Positions 36,918-49,492 are shown, counted from the stretch's first letter. The stretch: 64,000 nucleotides of DNA from Gemmatimonadota bacterium (GCA_016194585.1 JACQBG010000030.1:1-64000), one strand, 5' to 3'. The notes: a model not told the origin generated them from the letters alone. Numbers and translations are program-made.

Positions 36918-37952
36918 CTACCTCACGGTAGGGGACGAACTTGAACTTACGCGAGTTGTAAGAACCGTCGAGATGCAGTGCGCGCCCCACGACCCGCCAC
37001 TGGGGTCCCGAGACACGAGACACTTGAACCCTTCTGTTCGGGTGCCATGAGCGACGGTCGCCCAGATCCGCACGTCGTCGCGGGCCCAGGCTTTGACGGG
37101 GCCGACGTCGATCCGATACGGGTCAATCCATCCCGCAGGCGCAGGTGGATCGAAGTTACCAAACGGGCTGCCAACGCCCTGGTACGTGCGCGGGCAGACG
37201 ATGGGCGACACCGCGCGTCGGTTGGGGCGCCCGATCCGGCGCAGGGTCTCTGCATCGGCGGGAACGGCCGCCGCTCCCTCGCGCATACTGACGCAGAGTG
37301 TGACGGTGTCCCGCGTGTGCTGCGGGTAGTATGTCATCGAGTCGGCCGCAATCGCGCCCAGCGCGCTGCGCTGCGCCTCGCGCAGATCCTCGGCCGAAAG
37401 CCGCGCCGCGTCCACCGTGTCCAGTCGCGCGAGGGGCGCGACCGTGCGCGGTACGGCATCGCGCACGGTGTCGGTCCACATCGAGGGACGCTCGGGGGCG
37501 TAGTCGAACTCGCGCGGCACACGGAACGCGAACACCTCTTCATAGCGAACAGCCACGCGGCGGCCGTGCAACTCGGCGGGCGTGAACTGCCACCCGGCAA
37601 ACACGTTCCAGATGGACCTGCTGAATAGCTCGTGCGCTGCGTGCACCACGGTGAACGAACTCGGCACGGGATGCCCGGAGGCATCGACGACGTAGCGCAC
37701 TCGCACATCGCCCTCCATGCCCATGTTCCAGAACACGTCGGGAAACTCGGGGAGCCGCCGGTGCGCCATCGGCGCCGCCATGCGGTCGACCTGTCGCGCC
37801 TCGCGGACTTGGTCGTCGAGCGGTGGGAGCTGCGACGCCCGTACACACCCCGCGAGGAGCGCGAGCCCGAGCCCCAGCAGTAGCCGCAGAGGCACCTCGG
37901 CACGAAGGCCGCGTCGCACTCCGATGGTGTTGTCGCTCTGGCTCTGGCTCAT
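36918..37952 (-). CDS. Lipoprotein with TonB-like C-terminal domain
   Basis: 344 residues. Hydrophobic signal with lipobox LLAGC at about residue 36. A TonB-C-like domain spans about 65-150 (GDVRVRYVVDASGHPVPSSF, GWQFTPAELHGRRVAVRYEE). The remaining C-terminal half, with several Cys, is not recognised. No TonB box partner or ExbBD lies nearby. The same orientation as the split lipoprotein downstream suggests they once shared a transcript. Confidence 0.7.
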   Translation of the reverse strand: MSQSQSDNTIGVRRGLRAEVPLRLLLGLGLALLAGCVRASQLPPLDDQVREARQVDRMAAPMAHRRLPEFPDVFWNMGMEGDVRVRYVVDASGHPVPSSFTVVHAAHELFSRSIWNVFAGWQFTPAELHGRRVAVRYEEVFAFRVPREFDYAPERPSMWTDTVRDAVPRTVAPLARLDTVDAARLSAEDLREAQRSALGAIAADSMTYYPQHTRDTVTLCVSMREGAAAVPADAETLRRIGRPNRRAVSPIVCPRTYQGVGSPFGNFDPPAPAGWIDPYRIDVGPVKAWARDDVRIWATVAHGTRTEGFKCLVSRDPSGGSWGAHCISTVLTTRVSSSSSPTVR

Positions 37953-38113
37953 GCACGCAACCTAAGGTGCGCGGGGACGGACGCGTTCAGGCTTGGAGTA
38001 GTGAGACGGAAGATAGTTGACAGAGCGTGGAGGGCCACGCCGTCTGTCCTGAAAAGGGACTCGTCAGACGCGAGTATGCTTTACGCCCCGGTACGGAGAG
38101 AGACACTGCCCTC
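37953..38113. other. Spacer upstream of the IS5-family element
   Basis: About 160 bases with no gene. Somewhat lower GC than the surroundings. No terminator or promoter of good quality seen. Confidence 0.4.
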
Positions 38114-38978
38114 GGACTCAATCCGGAAGCTGGCGAGAGAGGATTATGATGCACGCCAGCTGGACAAACGCCAGGAAATTCTCGACGTGCCGCTCGTAGC
38201 GCGTCACGAGGCGCCGGAAGTTTTGCAGCCACGCGAAGAGCCGCTCGATCTTCCAGCGGCGGCAGTACCGGCGGAGCTGGCGGCCATCCTGGGTAATGTG
38301 GCGACGTGTCGAGCGATGCGGAGCGATGAACTCGATGCCGCGCTTTGCGAGTTGCGCGTCTAGGGCGTCGCTGTCGTAGCCGCGGTCGCCGATGATGCGC
38401 GTCGGCAGCCGGCGGAGAAACCGGTGCTTCAACGTGTCGCCGACGAGCGAGATCTCGCTGGGGTTTGCACTTGCGACAGTAACGGCGAGAGGAAGACCAG
38501 CACCGTCCGCGAGTGCCATGATCTTGGTGCCTTTCCCTTTGCGGGTGAGGCCGACAGCGAGGCCCCCTTTTTCGCGCCCGCGAAGGTCGCGTCGATAAAC
38601 GTCTCAGTGAAGTCGTAGCCCCCCACGGCGGCGAGCTCGCGGGCCAGGTGGTGAAGCACTCGGGCCAGCGTGCCGTTTCGAGCCCAAAGTTGGAAGCGCC
38701 GATGACACGTCTGATACGGTGGGTAGCGGTCTGGCAGGTCGTGCCATGGCGCGCCGGTTCGCATAATCCAGAGGACGCCGTTGAGCACATCGCGGGGATC
38801 GCGCCATGGACGACCGCGTCCATCGGGGCGTCGCCGAGGTTTGGGCAGCAACGGTTCGAGGCGCTTCCACTGGGCTTCGGTGAGGTCCATACGCCGTCTC
38901 CGAGGAGGACCAATGCCAACCGTCTTCCCCAGAGACGAACGACCCGACCGCGGCACTACGCATTTACGAGATAGGTTC
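38114..38978 (-). mobile_element. IS5-family (IS427-like) insertion sequence, left end uncertain
   Basis: About 865 bases. The right tip reads inward GAACCTATCTCGTAAATG from 38978. The left tip is proposed at GGACTCAATCCGGAAGC (38114), which matches only about half of the positions. No target duplication is visible, so the left border may be rearranged. The transposase is in two frames. Confidence 0.6.
38118..38890 (-). CDS. IS5-family transposase, two frames joined by -1 frameshift
   Basis: The first frame (38890 down to 38429) begins MDLTEAQWKRLEPLLPKP and carries the first catalytic Asp in ETFIDATFAGAKK. The second frame (38519 down to 38118) carries IIGDRGYDSDALDAQL (second Asp) and the WKIERLFAWLQNFRRLVTRY Glu helix. 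They join at a minus-strand AAAAAGGGGG run near 38567, where slipping back one base yields GAKKGGLAVGLTRKGKGTK, the expected family sequence. A programmed frameshift is known in this IS group; an inactivating mutation cannot be excluded. Confidence 0.85.
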
Positions 38979-39667
38979 TAGGGTGTCCCGGTCGCCGAGA
39001 TGATCACCGGTGACGCGGTCGACGCGGTCACCGCCGCCGTGTTCACGCCCGGCACGGTCCCGAGCGTCCACTTCGCCACGACCTCGCCGAGGGCGGTCGT
39101 CACCGCGCTCTGCGGAGAGATCGCGCCGCCCCCAGCGGTGATCTGGAAGGCGACGGTGATCCCCTGCATCGGCGTGTTGTTGGGTCCGAGCACGCGGATC
39201 ACGATCGAGTTCGTGAGTCCGCTCCCGGCCCGCGCCGACTGGTTGTTCCCCTGCGCCACGACGATATCCGTGGGCAGCAGGGCGACCGCGTTGAGCGTGA
39301 CGGCACTGACGCCGGGCGCGGTCGCGAAGAGCGTCTGCGTCGCCTGCAGCGTGCCCACCGTCCACTTCGCGGCGATCTCTCCCTTCGCATCGCTGAGCGC
39401 GGAGGCGGGCGTCACCGCGCCGCCGCCGTCGCCGAGGGCGAGCGTGATCGGCACGCCGGCGACGCCGGCGCCGGACTTGTCGGTCGCGCGCAGGACGATG
39501 GCGAGCGGGAGGTCCCTCCCGCCCTGCACCGCCTGATTGTTCCCCTGCACGATGGTGAGCGCGTCGACGGTGACGACGCCCGTCGTCGCGTCCTTCTTCA
39601 GGCAGGACGCGAGCGTGAGCAAGCCGGCACCGCCGAGCGCTCGAAGGAGGCGAGTTGAGATGGACAT
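38978..39667 (-). CDS. Lipoprotein with two Ig-like (Big) domains, possibly truncated by the IS
   Basis: 229 residues. Signal MSISTRLLRALGGAGLLTLA with lipobox LASC. Two similar domains (about 30-128 and 129-229), each with VxQGNNQ at the front and GEVVAKWTLGTVPGVNT / GEIAAKWTVGTLQATQT near the end. Such domains serve in surface adhesion. The TAG stop ends on the first base of the IS5-type terminal repeat, so the original protein may have been longer. It follows ccmF by 44 bases. Confidence 0.75.
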   Translation of the reverse strand: MSISTRLLRALGGAGLLTLASCLKKDATTGVVTVDALTIVQGNNQAVQGGRDLPLAIVLRATDKSGAGVAGVPITLALGDGGGAVTPASALSDAKGEIAAKWTVGTLQATQTLFATAPGVSAVTLNAVALLPTDIVVAQGNNQSARAGSGLTNSIVIRVLGPNNTPMQGITVAFQITAGGGAISPQSAVTTALGEVVAKWTLGTVPGVNTAAVTASTASPVIISATGTP

Positions 39668-39711
39668 GGCTCTTGCCCTGAGCATCGGCACGAGCGGGAG
39701 AAGCTGAAGCG

Positions 39712-41259
39712 TCAGCCGGTGGCGCGATCCTCGCCGGCGGCAAGCGAGAGCAGCCCCGCGACGACCACGAGCGCGCCGCCGAGCCAGAGGAAACTCGCCA
39801 GCGGCCAGAAGCGGATCCGCACGCGCGCCCCGGCGTCGTTGGCCTCGAGCAGCTGCACCTGCACGTCCTGCAGGAGCGACACGCGCGAGCCGACGCGCAC
39901 GATCGGCGCCGCGAGCTCGTTCTCGTCGACGTCGAACGGCTGGCGTTCCTCGGTCGTCACGATCCCGACGCGACGTCCCCCCGTCGTCACCGCGAACGGC
40001 AGCGAGCTGATGAAGAAGTTGTTGTGCACGAACCGGCTCGTCCCCTGGCTCGTGAACGTCCACGGACGCCCGAACAGGTCGCGCGCGACGAAGTTCCCCC
40101 CGGTGCCGAGTGCCGCGTCGACTTCGCGCCGGAGCGGCATCACCGCGCTCGCGACGAGGAACAGCGCGATGCCGGCGTGGGACAGCCGGCTCGCGACGCC
40201 GGCGAGCGCGTTCCGAGGCGCGGCCGGCGTCGCTGCGTCCTTCGCGACCGACGGCCTCGGCGCCATGAGCCACGCGAGACGGGTCACGACGAGCCACGTG
40301 GCGAGCGCCGCGGCGGCGATGCCGATCGCGGCGAACGACATCGCCGCGCTTCCCTGCACGAAGGCGTGCACGGACCGCAGCGCGTCGCCTCGCGCCGCCC
40401 ACGCGCCCGCCATCGTCAGCGGAAAGGGCGCGAGCGCGAGCAGGGCGAGCTCGAGCCGCGACGTGCGCGCCGAGCGTATCACGTGCACGAGCGCGCCCAG
40501 CACGACGAGCGGGATGACGCCGGCGACCTCGACCGGGTCCCACGCGAAGTATCCGCCCCACCCGGGTTCGGTGTACGCCCAGCGCATCCCCACGACGACG
40601 CCGGCGACGAGCAGCGTCCAGGCGACGAGCGCCCAGCCGCGCGCCACCCCCCGCCAGGCGTCATCGAGCCGGCGCGCGCCGAGGGCGGCGACGGTCGCGG
40701 CGAACAGCGGCAGCGTCGCCGCCGCGCCGGCGAGCAGCAACGGCGGGTGCAGCAGCATCCACGGACTCTGCAGCACGGGATCGAGACCGCGCCCGTCGCG
40801 GATCTCCGCGGCCAGCGTGGCGAACGGATCGCCCGAGAAGGTCGTCGCGGCGGCGAGCAGAGCGACGACGGCACCGAGCGGCGACAGGAACCAGCTCCAT
40901 CGATCGGCGAAGGCGCGACGATGCGCCAGCAGCGCCACCGACGCGACCACGGCGACGCTCGCCGCCCACACGAGGAGCGCGCCCGCCGGCCCGCCCCACA
41001 GTCCGCCGACCTGATACGCCCGCGGCACGATCAGGCTCGAGAACGTCGCCACGTATCGCAGGGAGAAGTCGCTCGCCCAGAGGGCACGGCCGAGCGCGAC
41101 GAGCGCGACGACGAGGAGTGGCGCCGCGGCGTGCACGCTCCACGTACCGCCGCGCACGACGCCGCGACGGCGCAAGGCGCCGCCCGCGATCACCGCCCAA
41201 CTCCCCAGCGCCGACGCGAGCAGCGCCAGCCAGAGTGCCCATTGCCCGAGCGCGTTCAC
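39712..41259 (-). CDS. ccmF: CcmF/NrfE-like cytochrome c haem lyase subunit
   Basis: 515 residues, about 12-13 transmembrane segments, GTG start. The WWD haem-handling motif is GWGGYFAWDPVEVAGVIPL, where the usual GGWWFWDPVENAS is partly changed. Conserved histidines include LHPPLLLAG. It would attach haem to apocytochrome c in the periplasm. It is shorter than E. coli CcmF (647) and lacks ccmC/E/H neighbours here. It starts 7 bases after the small YfiM-like gene. Confidence 0.82.
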   Translation of the reverse strand: MNALGQWALWLALLASALGSWAVIAGGALRRRGVVRGGTWSVHAAAPLLVVALVALGRALWASDFSLRYVATFSSLIVPRAYQVGGLWGGPAGALLVWAASVAVVASVALLAHRRAFADRWSWFLSPLGAVVALLAAATTFSGDPFATLAAEIRDGRGLDPVLQSPWMLLHPPLLLAGAAATLPLFAATVAALGARRLDDAWRGVARGWALVAWTLLVAGVVVGMRWAYTEPGWGGYFAWDPVEVAGVIPLVVLGALVHVIRSARTSRLELALLALAPFPLTMAGAWAARGDALRSVHAFVQGSAAMSFAAIGIAAAALATWLVVTRLAWLMAPRPSVAKDAATPAAPRNALAGVASRLSHAGIALFLVASAVMPLRREVDAALGTGGNFVARDLFGRPWTFTSQGTSRFVHNNFFISSLPFAVTTGGRRVGIVTTEERQPFDVDENELAAPIVRVGSRVSLLQDVQVQLLEANDAGARVRIRFWPLASFLWLGGALVVVAGLLSLAAGEDRATG

Positions 41260-41266
41260 GACGCGC

Positions 41267-41593
41267 TCAATGGTCGAGCCGCCGCACGACGACGGCGCCG
41301 GTCGCCCCGCCGATGCCGTCCCACGTGAGGTCGCGAAGGCTGAAGTCGCGGTGCTGGTGACGGTCCCACAGTTCCTTCCCGATGCCCGCCGCGGCCGTCG
41401 CGCCCGCGGCGCCCCAGCTCGCCTGCGCGTAGCTCGCGCCACGCCAGCGCAGCGCCGCATGGGCGCTCCCCTGGATCAGCGCCGAGACGACGAAGTGCGC
41501 GGCCTTGTCGCGGCCGAACCACGGATCGCGTGCCGGCGGCGGCGCGGCCGGCCCGCCGAAATGCAGCGCGAAGGCGAAGGCGAGTGCCGGCAT
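41267..41593 (-). CDS. YfiM/DUF2279-like small protein
   Basis: 108 residues. N-terminal hydrophobic leader, then DKAAHFVVSALIQGSAHAAL and IGKELWDRHQHRDFSLRDLTWDGIGGA (given here in two parts), the pattern of YfiM family envelope proteins of unknown function. ATG overlaps the glpK stop (TGATG), so it is coupled to glycerol kinase. Confidence 0.65.
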   Translation of the reverse strand: MPALAFAFALHFGGPAAPPPARDPWFGRDKAAHFVVSALIQGSAHAALRWRGASYAQASWGAAGATAAAGIGKELWDRHQHRDFSLRDLTWDGIGGATGAVVVRRLDH

Positions 41594-43068
41594 CAGCGCG
41601 CATCCCTCGCCCACCCCACGGCCGCGCGCACCGCGCGATGCCACCCGCCGAGCGACGCCCGGGCCGCCACGCTCCCGTCCGCCGGCGCGAAGCGGTGATA
41701 GTGCCGCGACCGCAGGAACGCGTCGGCATCGGGCCAGACGCCGGCCGCGATCCCCGCGAGCGCGCCCGCCCCCATCGCCGTCGTCTCGATCACGTCGGGG
41801 CGCTCGACGGGCACGCCGAGCACGTCGGCCTGGAATTGCATGAGCCAGCCGTTCTCCGTCGCGCCGCCGTCGACGCGCAGCACGTCGAGCGACGCGCCAC
41901 TCGCGTCGCGCATCGCCTGCAGCACGTCGGCCGTGCCGTAGCACATCGCTTCGAGCGCGGCGCGCACGAGGTGTTCCTTCGTCGTGCCGCGCGTGAGCCC
42001 GACGATCGTGCCACGCGCGTTGGGCTCCCAATGCGGCGCGCCGAGCCCGGTGAGCGCGGGGACGAAGTACACACCCTCGTTCGACGGCAGCGCGCGCGCC
42101 ATCGCCTCGCTCTCGGCCGCGCGGGAGATGATGCCGAGACCGTCGCGCAGCCATTGCACGGCGGCGCCGGCGATGAAGATGCTCGCCTCGAGCGCGTACA
42201 CCGCCTCGCCGCGCGGACCGCAGGCGATCGTCGTCAGCATCCCGCCGCCGCCGGTCGGGCGCGTCACACCCGTGTTGAGCAGCAGGAACGCGCCCGTGCC
42301 GTACGTGTTCTTGCTCATGCCGGCGTGCCAGCATCCCTGGCCGAAGAGCGCGGCCTGCTGGTCGCCGGCCACGCCGAGGATCGGCAGCTCGCGTCCGAGG
42401 AATTCCGCGTCGGCGACGCCGAACGACCCCGACGACGGGCGCACCTCGGGGAGGATCGACATCGGCACGCCGAAGAGCGCGCATAGCGGCGCGCTCCACT
42501 GCTTGGCGGAGATGTCGTACAGCATCGTGCGCGAGGCGTTCGTCGGATCGGTCGCGTGCACGGCGCCGTTGGTGAGCTTCCACACGAGCCAGCTGTCGAT
42601 CGTCCCCGCGGCGATGTGCTCCATGCCGCCGTGCGGAGCGCCGAGTCGGTGCTCGAGCAACCACTCGAGCTTGCTCCCCGAGAAATAGGGATCGGTCACG
42701 AGCCCGGTGGCGTCGTAGATCGTCTGCTGCTGTCCCGTCAGCGCCGCGCAGCGGGCCGCCGTGCGCCGGTCCTGCCACACGATGGCGCGGCCGATCGGCA
42801 CGCCGGTGGCGCGGTCCCACAGCAGCACCGTCTCGCGCTGGTTGGTGATGCCGATCGCCTCGGGCCGCTCGCCGCTCTGGGCGAGCGCCTCGCGCGCCGC
42901 GTCGATCGTGTGCCGGAAGATCTCGTCGGCGTCGTGCTCCACCCAGCCGGGCTCGGGATAGTACTGCGTGATCTCGCGATAGCCGCGCCCGGCGATGCGG
43001 CCGTCTTCGGTGATGACGAGACAGGTGGTGCCGGTGGTGCCCTGATCGATGGCGAGGACGGAGCGCAT
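41593..43068 (-). CDS. glpK: Glycerol kinase
   Basis: 491 residues, family length. Phosphorylates glycerol to glycerol-3-phosphate. FGGY-kinase fold with N-terminal MRSVLAIDQGTTGTTCLV phosphate loop, GITNQRETVLLWDR, WQDRRTAARC and the later YGTGAFLLLNTG and VDGGATENGWLMQFQADVLG blocks. No glpF or glpD nearby. Its product is the substrate of the PlsB-like enzyme at 405-1859. Confidence 0.96.
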   Translation of the reverse strand: MRSVLAIDQGTTGTTCLVITEDGRIAGRGYREITQYYPEPGWVEHDADEIFRHTIDAAREALAQSGERPEAIGITNQRETVLLWDRATGVPIGRAIVWQDRRTAARCAALTGQQQTIYDATGLVTDPYFSGSKLEWLLEHRLGAPHGGMEHIAAGTIDSWLVWKLTNGAVHATDPTNASRTMLYDISAKQWSAPLCALFGVPMSILPEVRPSSGSFGVADAEFLGRELPILGVAGDQQAALFGQGCWHAGMSKNTYGTGAFLLLNTGVTRPTGGGGMLTTIACGPRGEAVYALEASIFIAGAAVQWLRDGLGIISRAAESEAMARALPSNEGVYFVPALTGLGAPHWEPNARGTIVGLTRGTTKEHLVRAALEAMCYGTADVLQAMRDASGASLDVLRVDGGATENGWLMQFQADVLGVPVERPDVIETTAMGAGALAGIAAGVWPDADAFLRSRHYHRFAPADGSVAARASLGGWHRAVRAAVGWARDAR

Positions 43069-43114
43069 CGGGACGTGTGGATGGTGAGTGGTGGGGTCGC
43101 GGCGTGCGGCGCCG

Positions 43115-44147
<1,033 letters not shown>

Positions 44148-44276
44148 GAGCGAAACGTATCCGCGGGGCGCGGAGGCCGGAATCGGCGCCGCGCTGCCGC
44201 GGGCGACGCGCGCCGCGGGGCGCGCGCCACGGGGCCAAGGGGTAGATTGCATCCGTTCACCTCCTCCGCTCCCGCC

Positions 44277-45056
44277 ATGGCCTACGACCTCCTGCTCCTC
44301 GACGTCGCCGATCGCGTGGCGACGGTGACCGTCAATCGCCCCGACAAGCTCAACGCCCTCAACGACCAAGTGATGGGCGAGCTCGAGTCGGTGTTCGCGG
44401 AACTCGCGTCGCGCGACGACGTCGGCGTGATCATCCTCACCGGCAGCGGGCGCGCCTTCGTCGCCGGCGCCGACATCAAGGCCATCGCCGCACGCCAGAG
44501 CGCCGAGCTCGGATCGATGGCGCGTCACGGCCAGTCGGTGTTCCGCGCCATCGAGCGCTCGACGAAGCCGGTCATCGCCGCGGTGAACGGGTTCGCCCTC
44601 GGCGGCGGCTGCGAGCTCGCGCTCGCCTGCCACCTGCGCGTCGCCAGCGCGCAGGCGAAGTTCGGCCTGCCGGAGGTGACGCTCGGTCTCATCCCCGGCT
44701 ACGGGGGCACGCAGCGCCTCGCCCGGCTCGTCGGCCGCGGCCGCGCGCTCGAGCTGATCCTCACCGGCCTGCCGATCGACGGCGCCGAGGCGCACCGCAT
44801 CGGCCTCGCGAACGCCGTCGTCGCGCCCGAGGCGCTCCTCGACACGGCGCGGTCGTTCGCCCGCGCGATGCTCAAGAACGGCCCCGTGGCGATGGCCCGC
44901 GCCATCGCTGCCGTCGACGGCGGCCTCGACCGCACGCTCGACGAGGGGCTCGCGCTCGAGGCGCAGCTCTTCGGCTCGCTGGGCGACACCGCCGACATGC
45001 GCGAGGGCACGGCCGCCTTCCTCGCCAAGCGCCCCGCAGGGTTCACCGGCAAGTAA
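44277..45056 (+). CDS. Enoyl-CoA hydratase/isomerase (crotonase) family protein
   Basis: 259 residues. Oxyanion-hole blocks [15 protein letters not shown] and [20 protein letters not shown], plus catalytic glutamates in GGGCELAL and [20 protein letters not shown]. It hydrates trans-2-enoyl-CoA in fatty-acid beta-oxidation or a related path. recF begins 3 bases after its stop. Confidence 0.92.
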   Translation: MAYDLLLLDVADRVATVTVNRPDKLNALNDQVMGELESVFAELASRDDVGVIILTGSGRAFVAGADIKAIAARQSAELGSMARHGQSVFRAIERSTKPVIAAVNGFALGGGCELALACHLRVASAQAKFGLPEVTLGLIPGYGGTQRLARLVGRGRALELILTGLPIDGAEAHRIGLANAVVAPEALLDTARSFARAMLKNGPVAMARAIAAVDGGLDRTLDEGLALEAQLFGSLGDTADMREGTAAFLAKRPAGFTGK

Positions 45057-45059
45057 GGC

Positions 45060-46181
45060 GTGGCCCGCCGCGTCGCCGTCTCGCAGCTCGAACTCCGCGA
45101 CTTCCGCAACATCGGGCACGCGACGTTCGACCTTCCCGCCGACGGCATCGCCGTCGTCGGCGACAACGGCCACGGCAAGACGAACCTGCTCGAGGCGATC
45201 GCCTACCTCGAGCTGCTCCGCTCGATGCGCGGCGTGCGCGACCGCGACCTCGTGCGCTTCGGCGCGGCCGGCTTCTTCGTCCGCGCCACGAGCGAGGGCG
45301 CGACCGTGCGACAGTGCGCCGTCGGCGTCGACCGCGCCGGACGGAAGAAGGTGACGCTCGACGGCGTCGAGACGCCGCGCCTCACCGAGGCGCTCGGCGC
45401 CGTGCCGTCCGTGTGCTTCTCCCCCGCCGACGTCGTGCTCATCGGCGGCGCGCCGGCCGAACGGCGCCGCTACCTCGACATCGCGCTCGCCCTCACCTCG
45501 GCGCGCTACCTCGGGGCGCTGCGCCACTACCGTGCCGCCCTCGCGCGCCGGAACGCCGCGTTGCGCGCGTCGGCCCGTCCTGGCGCGCGCCACTCGAGCG
45601 CCGCGGCCTGGGAGCCGGCGCTCGCACAGCATGGCGCCGTGCTCGTGGCCGAGCGACGCGACTGGGTGCGCGAGCACGCCGCCGACTTCGCGCGCCTCGG
45701 CGCCTCGATCGGCGAGCGCGCGCCGATGGCGCTCGCCTACGAGTCGTCGCTCGCCGGGGCGGACGACATCGCCGCGGCGCTCGCCGCGCAGCTCGCGAAG
45801 GGACGCGACCACGACGAGCGGCGCGGACGGACCCACGCCGGCCCGCACCGCGACGACCTCGCCGTCACGCTCGGCGGACGCGACCTGCGCCTCGTCGGGT
45901 CGGCTGGGCAGCAACGCACCGCGGCGATCGCGCTCCGCCTGCTCGAGGCGGCGACCTTCCGCGCGCGCCGCGGCACGCAGCCCGTGCTCCTCCTCGACGA
46001 CCCGTTCGCCGAGCTCGACCGCGACCGCGCGCGCCGCGTGCTCGCGCTGCTCGAGGAGAACGCCGAGGCGGCCGCGGGACAGACGGTGCTGTGCGTGCCG
46101 CGCGAGGACGAGATCCCCGCGGAGTTCACGCGACTCGAGCGGTGGCGCGTGCGCGACGGCGTCTTCACGAGGATGCCGTGA
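45060..46181 (+). CDS. recF: DNA replication/repair protein RecF
   Basis: 373 residues, GTG start. SMC-like ATPase that helps load RecA at gaps. Begins VAVSQLELRDFRNIGHATFD; Walker A GDNGHGKTN; Walker B LLLDDPFAELD; RRRYLDIALAL and KGRDHDERRGRTHAGPHRDD are typical. Overlaps dciA by 4 bases (GTGA). Confidence 0.96.
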   Translation: MARRVAVSQLELRDFRNIGHATFDLPADGIAVVGDNGHGKTNLLEAIAYLELLRSMRGVRDRDLVRFGAAGFFVRATSEGATVRQCAVGVDRAGRKKVTLDGVETPRLTEALGAVPSVCFSPADVVLIGGAPAERRRYLDIALALTSARYLGALRHYRAALARRNAALRASARPGARHSSAAAWEPALAQHGAVLVAERRDWVREHAADFARLGASIGERAPMALAYESSLAGADDIAAALAAQLAKGRDHDERRGRTHAGPHRDDLAVTLGGRDLRLVGSAGQQRTAAIALRLLEAATFRARRGTQPVLLLDDPFAELDRDRARRVLALLEENAEAAAGQTVLCVPREDEIPAEFTRLERWRVRDGVFTRMP

Positions 46182-46489
46182 GCGACCCGAAGCGCACGCG
46201 CCCCTCGTCGATCGGCGACGCCGTGCAGAGCTTCCTGCGCAGCGCGGGGCTCTCCGAGAAGGTCGAGCGCGCGCATGTGCTCGTGGAGTGGGAAGCGCTC
46301 GTCGGACCGCAGATCGCGGGCGTGACGACGCCGCGGACGGTTACGGAGGACGGCACCCTGTTCGTGGGCGTGAAGACCCACGGCTGGATGCAGGAACTGT
46401 CGATGCGGGAGCGCGAATTGCTCGCCCGCATCAACACGAAACCCGGGCGTCCGGCGGTGAAGCGCATCCGGTGGGAGCTGCTCCGGTAA
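46178..46489 (+). CDS. dciA: DUF721/DciA-family replicative helicase loader
   Basis: 103 residues, GTG start overlapping the recF stop. DUF721 core VLVEWEALVGPQIAGVT and LFVGVKTHGWMQELSMRERE. DciA proteins help load DnaB helicase in bacteria without DnaC/DnaI. Its place between recF and gyrB is the common one near origins. Confidence 0.85.
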   Translation: MSDPKRTRPSSIGDAVQSFLRSAGLSEKVERAHVLVEWEALVGPQIAGVTTPRTVTEDGTLFVGVKTHGWMQELSMRERELLARINTKPGRPAVKRIRWELLR

Positions 46490-46527
46490 GTCGTTGTCAG
46501 CGGCGGTGTTGCAGATCGTCGCGGCCG

Positions 46528-48575
<2,048 letters not shown>

Positions 48576-48619
48576 GTTCTCCGAGCGGGGCGTGCACGAC
48601 GCCTCGGATCCACGCTGAT

Positions 48620-48669
48620 GAATGCCAGAGGGGCCGCTGATCGAACGATCAGCGGCCGCTCTGGCATTC
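48620..48669. terminator. Strong bidirectional hairpin after gyrB
   Basis: A 25-base half, GAATGCCAGAG then a second block GGCCGCTGATCG, pairs with its complement with 23 of 25 matches and almost no loop. It lies between the converging gyrB and SufR-like genes, 44 bases after the gyrB stop. Confidence 0.85.
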
Positions 48670-48693
48670 CGCCCGCACGAAGGTCCGGACCGG

Positions 48694-49362
48694 TCATCCT
48701 CGTCTGGGGGACGTCGTCTTCTGGTGACGCGCGCGCGCCTCGCTGAGCGCGAACCGGCAATTCGGCTCGTCGCCGTGATCGCATCGTTGCTCGGCGCGCA
48801 CCCCCGCATGCCACTCGAGCAGCGTCTCGACGAGCGTGCAGGCCGCAGGGTCGGCGCGCACGGCGGCGGCGAGCGGGCAGCCGCGCCCCTCGATCGCGAT
48901 CTCGCCCCGCGAGCGCCGCACCTCGGCGTGGCCGCCCAGCAACCCGATGAGCGCCGTGCAGGCGTCGGCGCGCTCGGCGAGCGATCCGGCGTCGGCCGTG
49001 GGGTGGGCGCGGGCAAGACGCGCACCCGCCTCGGCGAAGAGGGCGCGGCGCTCGGCGGCCGGCGCACGGTCGCCGAGCGCCGCAACGAGCGCGGCGAACG
49101 CCGGCGCGTAGGCGTGCGAGAGCGATTGTTCGCCGCGTTCGGTGAGGCGGTACTCGGCAGCGGGTTGTCCGACGCGACCTTCGTGCGGCGCCACGCCACG
49201 CACGATGAGCGCGTCGCGCTCCAGCGCCGCGAGGTGCAGCCGCACGGCGTTGTCGGTGACGCCGAGGGCGTCGGCGAGCGCCTTGACCGTCGTCGCGCCG
49301 CGCCGGATGGCGTCGAGCACGGCGAGGCGCGGGGAGGCGGCAGAGGGCGGACGCCGGGGCAT
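48694..49362 (-). CDS. SufR-like iron-sulfur transcriptional regulator
   Basis: 222 residues. N-terminal winged helix (LADALGVTDNAVRLHLAALE). C-terminal cysteines Cys162, Cys175, Cys194, Cys202 follow the SufR-type spacing (C-x12-C, then RC and CRF), consistent with a 4Fe-4S or redox sensor. No suf genes are nearby. Start at MPRRPPSAAS next to a promoter; an upstream ATG at 49395 would place the start upstream of that promoter. It is probably autoregulated through the AAGTA/TACTT site. Confidence 0.8.
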   Translation of the reverse strand: MPRRPPSAASPRLAVLDAIRRGATTVKALADALGVTDNAVRLHLAALERDALIVRGVAPHEGRVGQPAAEYRLTERGEQSLSHAYAPAFAALVAALGDRAPAAERRALFAEAGARLARAHPTADAGSLAERADACTALIGLLGGHAEVRRSRGEIAIEGRGCPLAAAVRADPAACTLVETLLEWHAGVRAEQRCDHGDEPNCRFALSEARARHQKTTSPRRG

Positions 49363-49368
49363 GGGGAT

Positions 49369-49397
49369 ATGATAGTCCGATTCCAATAAGTACACAA
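49369..49397 (-). promoter_or_regulatory. Promoter of the SufR-like gene, probably leaderless
   Basis: Minus-strand TTGTGT (49392-49397), 17 bases, TATCAT (49369-49374). The ATG begins 6 bases after the -10 box, where transcription should start. Confidence 0.65.
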
Positions 49398-49410
49398 GAT
49401 ACTTGACTTA
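49387..49410. promoter_or_regulatory. Nested inverted repeat, likely operator
   Basis: AAGTA-(7)-TACTT (49388-49404) and TAAGT-(14)-ACTTA (49387-49410) overlap the -35 box of the SufR-like gene. The site is AT-rich in a GC-rich genome and lies between two divergent genes. Confidence 0.6.
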
Positions 49411-49492
49411 TTCCACGCGACCCCCGATCCTGAGGACGGCCGGTCGCTGGCGCGCGCCGGCGTCATCCCCCTTCCCGATCCGGAGTCCTCTC

